Assembly (NCBI GenBank): GCA_017391545.1
Contig: JAFOYD010000044.1
Span: forward strand, 1-7,135
Reading direction: 5' to 3'
DNA: 7,135 nucleotides
Source: Lachnospiraceae bacterium
Lineage (GTDB): Bacteria > Bacillota > Clostridia > Lachnospirales > Lachnospiraceae
Position numbers and translations under genes: made by a program. Shown piece by piece: positions 1 through 5,982 of this stretch; the stretch's first letter is position 1; each line of letters opens with the position of its first letter. The notes beneath the pieces are model-generated. The model made no database searches, was not told the origin of the DNA, and saw only the letters and a list, made by a program, of their open reading frames with translations.

Positions 1-162
1 GATAGAAAGCACCCACTTCAAGCGGAAATCCCATTTCTTTTCCGGATGGATGAACGGGAGGATGAAACCACCCGAAGCGGCATCCACATGAATCGGAATG
101 TCGTGTCCGGTACGTTGGTTGTATTCATCGAGTGCGGCATCGAGAGCTTCCACATCGTCGTT
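1..162 (-). pseudogene. gadB: Glutamate decarboxylase internal fragment (both ends missing)
   Basis: The minus strand is open for 54 codons from 162 down to 1 and encodes a piece of a PLP-dependent glutamate decarboxylase, the enzyme that converts glutamate to GABA and consumes a proton in acid resistance. The segments NDDVEALD, IPIHVDAASGGF and KKWDFRLKWVLSI are the hallmark stretch just before the PLP-lysine motif (SGHK), which would lie beyond the window edge. The Asp in HVDAASGG is the conserved residue that contacts the cofactor ring nitrogen. The wording, especially LNDDVEALD and RLKWVLSI, resembles Bacteroidetes enzymes as I recall them, whereas the rest of the window looks clostridial. 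Homology holds back to the Leu codon at 163-165 and then stops: the Thr-Gly expected before it is replaced by unrelated codons. The fragment has no start and no stop in view. It is either the end of a chimeric contig or a truncated gene remnant. Confidence 0.85.
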
Positions 163-182
163 GAGGGATTGGCAAAGGTGGA

Positions 183-1817
183 ATGAGCGTCGTATATCTG
201 GCAATGAACGAGCGTGCGAATAAGCAGTGGGCGGTAAAAGAAGTCAGAAAGGATGGCGTTCAGGATTACGAAGTCGTCAGGCAGGGGTTGATCGTTGAGA
301 TGGAGATGCTAAAGAAATTAAGGCATCCGTATCTGCCTACAATCATTGATGTTATAGATACAGAGGATAGTTTCCTCATAGTCATGGATTATATTGAGGG
401 AAAACCACTAAGCAAGGTGTTAGTGGAATATGGTGCGTTGCCTCAGCAATATGTCATAGAATGGGCAAAGCAGCTGTGCGAAGTTTTAGGCTACCTGCAC
501 ACCAGGCAAAACCCTATCATATACAGGGACTTAAAACCTGAAAATATTATGCTCAAACCGGATGGGAGCATTACGCTGATTGACTTTGGCATAGCAAGAG
601 AATATAAGGAGCATGGTATAAATGATACGAAATTTCTGGGTACGCAGGGATATGCTGCACCGGAACAGTTCGGAGGCCATGGGCAGACCGACGCAAGGAC
701 AGATATCTATGGGCTCGGAACGACACTGTATCATCTGGTAACGGGGCATAATCCATCAGAACCGCCATATGAAATATATCCCATCAGACATTGGAACCCT
801 GCTCTTTCTCAAGGCTTGGAGCAGATTATATGGAAATGTATACAGAGAAATCCACAGGACCGGTATCAGTCTTGTGCGGAAATATTTTATGCATTGGAAC
901 ACTTCGATGAATTGGATAATAAACATTTGCGAAAACAAAAAGTCAGGCTTGTATCTTTTTTGATCATGGTTTCACTTACCATTTTGTTTTCTGTGAGTGC
1001 GGTCAGGTCATTTCATTTAGAAACATCTATACTGACGCAAAATTATAGCGGGTACATCGAAAGTGCCAAGAGTGGGGCTACCACGGATGAGAAATTTCGT
1101 TATTATGAAATGGCAATACAGTTAATGCCAGACGAACAGCAGGCCTATCTGGACCTGGTGGACAGGCTGTATCTGGACGACGACATTCTGACCGCCGAGG
1201 AAGATCAGCAGTTAAGGGCACTATTCATACGAAAGGCAGGTTCAGGCAGATCATACGAGGAAGAATTGCGGGAAAACACACAAGGATATGAGGAACTGGC
1301 TTACAAACTTGGTATGGCGTATTTTTATTCTTATGAAGATCAGGGAAATAAAGCGATGTCAACAAAATGGCTGACCATTGCGGCAAATGCTTCCACGCTT
1401 GAGGAAAGTCAGGTTCAACGGGCAGCCAAGCTCGGTAAAATCGCAGAGTACTATGCAAAACTTGGCGTTGAAAACAAATCAGGTGATGACAGTATAAGTT
1501 ATGCGGATTATTGGCAGGATTTGTGCCAGGTCACAGAGGGAAATATCACAGAACTTGACAATGCCACGACCGCTTTGATGGTATACAGGGAAATGGTATA
1601 TCAGATCTATGTAAATGCCATGAAATTTCAAAAGGCGGGTGTATCCAGACAGGAGCTGGAATCCCAGCTTGATCATGTGAGGCGACATTTAGAAACAGAT
1701 ATCCCCAGGGATGCATCAGCAGATACGGACAGAGTGCGTTCCCTCATGAATGAACTGAAAGAAAATCTTGAGCAGGCACAAAGGGTATTGGATAATACAG
1801 TGCCATACGCTGATTAG
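183..1817 (+). CDS. Membrane-anchored Hanks-type Ser/Thr protein kinase, 5'-truncated, with TPR-like extracytoplasmic region
   Basis: This is a eukaryotic-like Ser/Thr kinase (PknB/PpkA class). Counting from the ATG at 183, visible motifs are the ATP-binding lysine in WAVKEV (K19), the probable helix-C Glu E39, the catalytic loop YRDLKPEN (D116, with Tyr in place of the usual His), DFG (D134-G136) and GT..GYAAPEQ closing the activation loop (153-162). Thr149 and Thr154 are candidate autophosphorylation sites. One membrane helix lies at about 257-275. It is followed by ~265 residues of predicted helices with TPR-like character (for example YYEMAIQLMPDE), likely an extracytoplasmic sensor. The ATG at 183 is not the true start: codons 168-182 continue the glycine loop in frame as I-G-K-G-G, and an in-frame TGA at 162-164 belongs to the foreign upstream sequence. 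The kinase has therefore lost its first residues and its promoter. The AAAGGTGG before the ATG is coding sequence for GKGG, not a functional ribosome binding site. The gene ends 26 bp before the next one, suggesting co-transcription. Confidence 0.92.
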   Translation: MSVVYLAMNERANKQWAVKEVRKDGVQDYEVVRQGLIVEMEMLKKLRHPYLPTIIDVIDTEDSFLIVMDYIEGKPLSKVLVEYGALPQQYVIEWAKQLCEVLGYLHTRQNPIIYRDLKPENIMLKPDGSITLIDFGIAREYKEHGINDTKFLGTQGYAAPEQFGGHGQTDARTDIYGLGTTLYHLVTGHNPSEPPYEIYPIRHWNPALSQGLEQIIWKCIQRNPQDRYQSCAEIFYALEHFDELDNKHLRKQKVRLVSFLIMVSLTILFSVSAVRSFHLETSILTQNYSGYIESAKSGATTDEKFRYYEMAIQLMPDEQQAYLDLVDRLYLDDDILTAEEDQQLRALFIRKAGSGRSYEEELRENTQGYEELAYKLGMAYFYSYEDQGNKAMSTKWLTIAANASTLEESQVQRAAKLGKIAEYYAKLGVENKSGDDSISYADYWQDLCQVTEGNITELDNATTALMVYREMVYQIYVNAMKFQKAGVSRQELESQLDHVRRHLETDIPRDASADTDRVRSLMNELKENLEQAQRVLDNTVPYAD

Positions 1818-1828
1818 TATAAAGATGG

Positions 1829-1834
1829 AAAGGA
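1829..1834 (+). promoter_or_regulatory. Ribosome binding site supporting a TTG start
   Basis: AAAGGA sits nine bases before the TTG at 1844 and sets that start. The only in-frame ATG nearby (1871) has no comparable site and would remove nine residues before the membrane helix. Confidence 0.65.
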
Positions 1835-1843
1835 TGTGTCATA

Positions 1844-2233
1844 TTGACAGAATTAACATATGTACAGGAAATGATAATACATTATCACAAAATATTTTAT
1901 TATTGCTGCATACTTGCAGTTATATGTGGAGGAATATCCCTTATACTTTTTATGGTGTTTGATATTCCAAATGTAGTAGGCGAACTGACAGGCGTATCCG
2001 CCAGAAAAGCAATCAGGAAAATTGAGAAGAGCAATGAGGCAGCAACACACCATTTACAAAAAAAGCTTTTTGAGACAGGGAAAGGATTATCATGGGAAAT
2101 AGGTCTAAACAGTACCTGTAATAAAACAATGGTGTTGGATGAGGACACAGGGGAGAAAACAAAGGTATTGGATATTATGACAGAAGATGTGAATGCTACA
2201 CGTGTATTGGACGAGGAGTGGAGAAAACAATAA
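1844..2233 (+). CDS. Small single-pass membrane protein with three T-x-V-L-D tail motifs
   Basis: I do not recognise a named family. The 129-residue protein starts at TTG with a good ribosome binding site. It has a short N-terminus, one hydrophobic helix at about 17-39, a juxtamembrane stretch DIPNVVGELTGVSARKAI (40-57), a charged helical segment (58-80) and an acidic tail. The tail has three copies of a short motif: TMVLDED at Thr95, TKVLDIM at Thr106 and TRVLDEE at Thr119. Repeated Thr residues in a flexible acidic tail, encoded immediately after a Ser/Thr kinase, suggest kinase phosphoacceptor sites that could be read by an FHA domain, but no FHA protein is visible here. The positive juxtamembrane segment suggests that the tail is cytoplasmic, on the same side as the kinase domain. 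It most likely forms one operon with the kinase. No terminator hairpin is evident after the stop codon. Confidence 0.78.
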   Translation: MTELTYVQEMIIHYHKIFYYCCILAVICGGISLILFMVFDIPNVVGELTGVSARKAIRKIEKSNEAATHHLQKKLFETGKGLSWEIGLNSTCNKTMVLDEDTGEKTKVLDIMTEDVNATRVLDEEWRKQ

Positions 2234-2265
2234 AAGATGATTTAAATTTGCACATGTTGGAAAGC

Positions 2266-2445
2266 GCATAAATAAAGGAAAAATTGCGACCCGGCATTAC
2301 CGATAGCGCCATAAAAGGAATTATAGCGGTATTTATCATTTTAAAAGATTATGTTAAATTGTGGATGGCACACATGGATTTTATAAAGGGGAATGGCAGA
2401 AGATTTGATTTGTTCATAGATTTTGTCATTTCCCTTTATTTATGC
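2266..2445. repeat. AT-rich segment bounded by 17-bp imperfect inverted repeats
   Basis: The left arm at 2266-2282 (GCATAAATAAAGG plus AAAA) pairs with the right arm at 2429-2445 at 16 of 17 positions. The arms enclose about 146 bp. A smaller pair, TACCG (2298-2302) and CGGTA (2327-2331), lies inside. The segment fills most of the 256-bp gap between the kinase block and the spike block. It could be a MITE-like non-autonomous element or the closing stem of a structured leader RNA. No clear target-site duplication is visible next to the arms. An open frame from TTG 2284 to TGA 2475 overlaps it (see findings). Confidence 0.5.
2359..2387 (+). promoter_or_regulatory. Possible sigma-A type promoter for the spike gene block
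   Basis: TTGTGG (2359-2364) is followed after a 17-base spacer by TATAAA (2382-2387), in an A/T-rich context about 100 bp before the first gene of the spike block. The -10 element matches the consensus at five of six positions and the -35 at only three. Spacing is ideal, but such matches occur by chance in AT-rich DNA. If real, the spike block is transcribed separately from the kinase block and the promoter lies inside the inverted-repeat segment. Confidence 0.3.
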
Positions 2446-2474
2446 AACAGAATCAGTGCTTTACGCGCGGTATG

Positions 2475-2482
2475 AAAAGGAG
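2475..2482 (+). promoter_or_regulatory. Ribosome binding site fixing the start at 2490
   Basis: AAAAGGAG lies seven bases before the ATG at 2490. It argues against the longer in-frame start at 2442, which lies in the right arm of the inverted repeat and has no such site. Confidence 0.75.
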
Positions 2483-2489
2483 AAATAAC

Positions 2490-3137
2490 ATGCAGTATAA
2501 GGACGAAGAAATCATGATGAAAAAGAAGGCAGCAGCAAAGGCAGCTGTCGATGAGGCTCTTGAGCAGAAGAAGGAAGAAGAGAAAAAAGAATCCATTTAC
2601 GACGAGTTTGTGCATATGGAAGGAAAGGAAGTGACCTTTTCGCGCAGGGACATCGGGGATATCGGCATTTCCATTTATATGCCCGATATTTTTGAACCAC
2701 TGGATGAGGAAATGAAGGCAACACTGTATCCATTCGGAAATGCGCCCCAGTATGCTTTTGCAGAGTTTGGCTTACCGTTCCAGTTTACACTGACAAAGAC
2801 GCAGCATATCGTACCTGATGATGGCATTCCCAAACTGATGGAAATGGCAGCCAAGGTCATGGATTACTATGGACCAAAGTCCAAAATACTGGGGAAAGGT
2901 GTCATCAGGCTTCATGACCACAACATCGGTATCATAGAAGCGGTCACAAGAGCACTGGACGGCAATGTGCATAATGTGATGTTCTACATCAGCATCGATA
3001 ATCAGATACGGCTGGGAAATATACATTTCGCCACAAAATATGCTGATAGAATGATACCAATATCAAAACAGATGATTGATAGTATAGAATTTTTGGAGGA
3101 ACAGTCAGATGGAAACGATCACATATCTGAATCTTAA
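2490..3137 (+). CDS. DcrB/Eag-like small protein, candidate spike or effector chaperone
   Basis: This is a 215-residue soluble protein with no signal peptide. Residues 1-36 are a highly charged Lys/Glu/Ala helix, probably a coiled coil. Residues ~40-205 look like one alpha/beta domain. The pattern (MPDIFEPL early, then YPFGNAPQYAF, a central helix, paired strands near IGIIEAVTRALDGNVHNVMFYI, and an ending in ISKQMIDSIEFL) resembles the DcrB/PsbP-like fold. That group includes the DUF1795 Eag chaperones, which sit beside VgrG and PAAR effectors in Gram-negative T6SS. The match is by pattern recognition only and is remote. The gene overlaps the spike gene by 29 bp, so the two are probably translationally coupled, which supports a role in handling the spike or its cargo. 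An alternative is a structural baseplate-associated protein. The start at 2490 was chosen for its ribosome binding site. Confidence 0.75.
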   Translation: MQYKDEEIMMKKKAAAKAAVDEALEQKKEEEKKESIYDEFVHMEGKEVTFSRRDIGDIGISIYMPDIFEPLDEEMKATLYPFGNAPQYAFAEFGLPFQFTLTKTQHIVPDDGIPKLMEMAAKVMDYYGPKSKILGKGVIRLHDHNIGIIEAVTRALDGNVHNVMFYISIDNQIRLGNIHFATKYADRMIPISKQMIDSIEFLEEQSDGNDHISES

Positions 3138-4476
3138 AGTTGAAGGAACGCCCATTACGAGGGTATTGGAACTGAATATAGAAAATGGACTCGACATGTA
3201 TGGTAAGGCATATATCGAGGGCGAAACAGATTATGAAGAAGGAAATCATTATATACAGCGCGTGCATGCACAGACACAGGTCACGATAAGCACCACGGCG
3301 TCCGGACAGCCGCAGAAATTATTTGTGGGCGTGGTCAGCAGTGCCAATATCAGAAAAGAAAGTGAATATGCAGTACTCCAGCTCACACTGGATGCCACGG
3401 CTGCAATATTGGATAAGGAAAAGCAGAATGCAAGCTACCAGAAGACCGGAAGCATGTATGAAGAACTGATAAACCAATCCGTAAATGGGAAGTGCGTTAT
3501 AGACATGCAGGCAGCAGACCATGCGACCGGAAGCCTTGTCATGCAATATAACGAGACTCCATGGAAGTTTGCACAGAGAATGGCATCAGCGCTAGGAGCG
3601 CCGATCTGTGCGAACACCGATACAGAGGTCCCGGTCGTGACGATCGGGATGCCCAAAGCAGGCAAGACCTACCAGCTCAGCGATGTTGAATACGGATATG
3701 AATCCGATGGGGAACAGCTGAATACGATGATCACTGGTACGCAGGCGGTACAGGTAGGAGATAATGTCTCCTATGGTGGAAGTACAGATGTCGTGAAAAG
3801 ATACCGTTCAAAAATGCAGGGCGGCGTATTAAAGACAACAGTTTACGTGATTCCCAAGGCGGAAGCTGCAGGCATGAATTCAGGAAAAGCAGATCCAAAG
3901 AAACAGATTACAAACACGCAGGCTGCAGGAAAAATGTTCTCCGGCATCGTACAGGAAGTAAAGCTTGATAAAGTAAAAGTACATCTGACAGACATTGACA
4001 GTTCGTTCGATGCAGGCGGTGACTTCTGGTTCCCATATTCGACAGCATACTCATCAAGCGATGGAAGCGGTTTTTACTGTATGCCCGCACAGGGAGATAC
4101 CGTACGTGTATTCTTCCCTTCCGATAACGAAAAGGATGCTTTTGCAGCAAGCTCGGTCAATGTGTCTCCACTGGACAACCCAAAACATAAAAAATGGCGC
4201 TCACCGGCAGGAAAAGAGATCCTTATGACGGAAGAAGGAATGTTCATCACCTGTAAAGAAGGGAAGATCTTCATCAATCTGGAGGATGAGAACGGTATCA
4301 CCATCTATTCGGACAAGGACATCAATGTCAATTCCATGTCCAACATGACACTGTATGCACAGCAGGGTATAAAGATACAGTCTGAGAACAAGATACTGGT
4401 AAGTACAGGTGAATCCTATATCGACATCACTGCTGAGCTGATCCAGATGGGAGCACAGCAGATCCTTATCAACTAG
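3109..4476 (+). CDS. VgrG / phage gpD-gp5-like spike protein of a contractile injection system
   Basis: The 455-residue product has the order of a contractile-tail spike. An N-terminal gp27/gpD-like region spans about 1-240 (for example VVSSANIRKESEYAVLQLTL, and METPWKF-type residues NETPWKFAQRMA). A gp5-type OB fold spans about 274-350 (MFSGIVQEVKLDKVKVHL, then MPAQGDTVRVFFP). A repetitive beta-rich stalk runs from ~364 to the end (KEILMTEEGMFITCKEGKI, YSDKDINVNSMSNMTLYAQ, IKIQSENKILVST), ending at QQILIN. Such proteins trimerise as the needle hub under the PAAR tip. It is shorter than typical Proteobacterial VgrG proteins (often over 600 residues) and has no C-terminal effector extension, so cargo must ride on a separate protein; the DUF4280 gene downstream fits. 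GGAGG at 3095-3099, nine bases before the ATG, supports the start inside the upstream gene. A phage tail spike is the main alternative, but the neighbours favour a secretion device. Confidence 0.9.
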   Translation: METITYLNLKVEGTPITRVLELNIENGLDMYGKAYIEGETDYEEGNHYIQRVHAQTQVTISTTASGQPQKLFVGVVSSANIRKESEYAVLQLTLDATAAILDKEKQNASYQKTGSMYEELINQSVNGKCVIDMQAADHATGSLVMQYNETPWKFAQRMASALGAPICANTDTEVPVVTIGMPKAGKTYQLSDVEYGYESDGEQLNTMITGTQAVQVGDNVSYGGSTDVVKRYRSKMQGGVLKTTVYVIPKAEAAGMNSGKADPKKQITNTQAAGKMFSGIVQEVKLDKVKVHLTDIDSSFDAGGDFWFPYSTAYSSSDGSGFYCMPAQGDTVRVFFPSDNEKDAFAASSVNVSPLDNPKHKKWRSPAGKEILMTEEGMFITCKEGKIFINLEDENGITIYSDKDINVNSMSNMTLYAQQGIKIQSENKILVSTGESYIDITAELIQMGAQQILIN

Positions 4477-4496
4477 AAAGGCAAGGTCAGGAAAAC

Positions 4497-5447
4497 GTGA
4501 TCAAAAGCACATATATTACGGAATTTAGAGAGAACGAATTAAAGCAGGCCACGGATGAATTCCGGAAGGCGACAGACAAAAGCACGATGGAGAATATGCC
4601 TGCAATCTATGAACAGACGAAAAGAGTATTTTCAGAACTCTTTTCTGCCATAGCAGGGATACAGGGAGAGAATCCTGTCGGCAGGATAACGATCTCCCTG
4701 ATTCGTATTTCAGCATGGGAAGAGAGACAGCGTGCCAAAATCGAGGTCTATGACAACGATGAAATTGTTGGCAGGCTCCTGTATGAAACCCAGACAGATG
4801 TATCCTATATCTTTACGGAATGGGAGAACTATAGAAAAAGAATCGTTGACATGGCAGAAGCAAAGGGAGTACGACGATACATCAAAGACCCCGTCATCCG
4901 GCTTTTCATGGAGGAAAGACTGACCGACATGGCATCGTATCTGTATGCAATCTATAAATACATCCTGATCGATGCAGAAGAGATAGAGAACTACGGACTT
5001 ATGAACACCATTCCGGGATTCATGATAACCATAGGCGAATACATGGACTGGCAGAAGGTCCTGTATGCGGAAGTGCCACCCATAGACCTTGCAGATGTCG
5101 ATGAGTCGTCACCGGCCATGTATGCACGCTTTAAAAATAAAATATACAGAGACCTGCACATCAGGGGAGCAGATCTGGAAAGTACGAAATTTACGGACTG
5201 TAAGTTTTATAGATGCACATTTGAAAATGTGAACCTGAACGATGCACTGTTCGAGAACTGCCAGTTCAAGGATGTCGTCATGAAGTCAGGTACCATGTAC
5301 GGAGCCGTCATGAAGAAATGTATCAGAGTCCAGTCGGACTTTTCGGGAATGCAGACAAAGTGGGAACCCTTTCAGGGGACGGATGAAGAATATGATATCT
5401 ATGCAGACTCAATAGGGATCGATACACAGGAGGAGACAGAGCAATGA
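4497..5447 (+). CDS. Pentapeptide-repeat protein of the spike operon, candidate adaptor
   Basis: The 316-residue product has an N-terminal helical and mixed region (1-215) that I cannot assign. A right-handed beta-helix of the pentapeptide-repeat type follows. The central hydrophobic residue recurs every five positions without a break: I222, L227, F232, F237, F242, L247, F252, F257, M262, M267 and M272, with A/C/N-type residues beside them (as in GADLESTKF, CKFYRCTFENVNLNDALF). That makes 11 consecutive repeats, almost three coils. An acidic tail ends the protein. It starts at GTG 4497, 20 bp after the spike gene, with only a weak site (CAAGG at 4482-4486); no nearer in-frame ATG fits, the next Met being residue 31. 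The stop overlaps the next start as ATGA (5444-5447), so translational coupling is expected. Placement between spike and tip gene suggests an adaptor or load-recognition role. Pentapeptide folds also occur in gyrase-protecting DNA mimics, which the context does not favour. Confidence 0.85.
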   Translation: MIKSTYITEFRENELKQATDEFRKATDKSTMENMPAIYEQTKRVFSELFSAIAGIQGENPVGRITISLIRISAWEERQRAKIEVYDNDEIVGRLLYETQTDVSYIFTEWENYRKRIVDMAEAKGVRRYIKDPVIRLFMEERLTDMASYLYAIYKYILIDAEEIENYGLMNTIPGFMITIGEYMDWQKVLYAEVPPIDLADVDESSPAMYARFKNKIYRDLHIRGADLESTKFTDCKFYRCTFENVNLNDALFENCQFKDVVMKSGTMYGAVMKKCIRVQSDFSGMQTKWEPFQGTDEEYDIYADSIGIDTQEETEQ

Positions 5448-5974
5448 TGGAATACTATCTTATGAAACAATATGCAGTCAATCCTGTCAGCCCATTACTG
5501 GTAGAACCCGGGCCATATCAATACAGGCTGTCCAGGGAGGAATTTGACAGTCTGCCTGACTGCTCCATCGGATACTATCAGTACAGTCTGGATACAGAGC
5601 TGCCGGCGATCCTGATACATCCGACCTTCATGGTCAGCCAGGACATCAAAAAAGTGATCGGGATGTACGATGAGACAGTACAGTTCAAGGCACTGACAAT
5701 ACTGCCAAATGATTTCGACAAGGTGAATGAGGCTTCCATGACGTACGCCATACCGTATCTGAGAAGGTATGACTGTCTTCATGAGGACGCTGTCGTCCTC
5801 CCGGACGGGACGATCAAAAAGCTGGTGATCGACCACAAAAAGATACCGAACATCGATATCTTCCAGATCAAAAATGCAGTGCACAACAGGGTGCTGGTAT
5901 CACTGCGCATGGCAGAGAGCATCAGCAGACGGAAGGCCTACGGGGTAATGTTTGAAAGAGTCGAAGTAAGATAG
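5444..5974 (+). CDS. Imm11/DUF1629-like protein, candidate immunity protein or adaptor
   Basis: The 176-residue soluble protein has no signal peptide or membrane helix. Its C-terminal third (NIDIFQIKNAVHNRVLVS, then an amphipathic helix and a closing GVMFERVEV) resembles the Imm11/DUF1629 family of putative immunity proteins from polymorphic toxin loci, which share an I-F-x-I/V, V-S, then G-x-x-F-x-x-V ending. The N-terminal part contains aromatic residues (SIGYYQYSL) and is less recognisable. AGGAGG at 5428-5433 precedes two adjacent in-frame ATGs (5444 and 5447); the first overlaps the previous stop codon. The gene lies directly before the toxin-like gene. This is unusual for immunity genes, which mostly follow their toxin, and leaves open an adaptor or chaperone function. 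Confidence 0.65.
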   Translation: MMEYYLMKQYAVNPVSPLLVEPGPYQYRLSREEFDSLPDCSIGYYQYSLDTELPAILIHPTFMVSQDIKKVIGMYDETVQFKALTILPNDFDKVNEASMTYAIPYLRRYDCLHEDAVVLPDGTIKKLVIDHKKIPNIDIFQIKNAVHNRVLVSLRMAESISRRKAYGVMFERVEVR

Positions 5975-5982
5975 GAAGGATG

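Noticed and set aside
174..185. AAAGGTGGAATG as a genuine ribosome binding site and kinase start
   Set aside because: The bases spell the G-K-G-G-M of the glycine loop in frame. A kinase starting here would lack its nucleotide-binding loop, and the spacing to the ATG is too short.
1768..1962. Plus-strand frame bridging the kinase end and the small membrane gene
   Set aside because: It overlaps two better supported genes in another frame, and its product is Cys/His/Tyr-rich nonsense.
2234..2300. Rho-independent terminator after the small membrane gene
   Set aside because: No GC-rich hairpin followed by a T-run is visible. The repeat arms are AT-rich and 146 bp apart.
2442..2489. Longer N-terminus (16 extra residues) for the DcrB-like gene
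   Set aside because: The ATG at 2442 lies in the inverted-repeat arm without a ribosome binding site, while AAAAGGAG correctly precedes 2490.
3109..4476. The spike gene as part of an ordinary prophage tail
   Set aside because: Not excluded, but a pentapeptide-repeat protein, an Imm11-like protein, a DUF4280 effector and a kinase are unusual in phage tail operons, and no phage structural genes are seen here.
5495..5884. 129-codon minus-strand open frame
   Set aside because: It lies wholly antisense to the Imm11-like gene, has no family resemblance, and is explained by the codon bias of the plus-strand gene.
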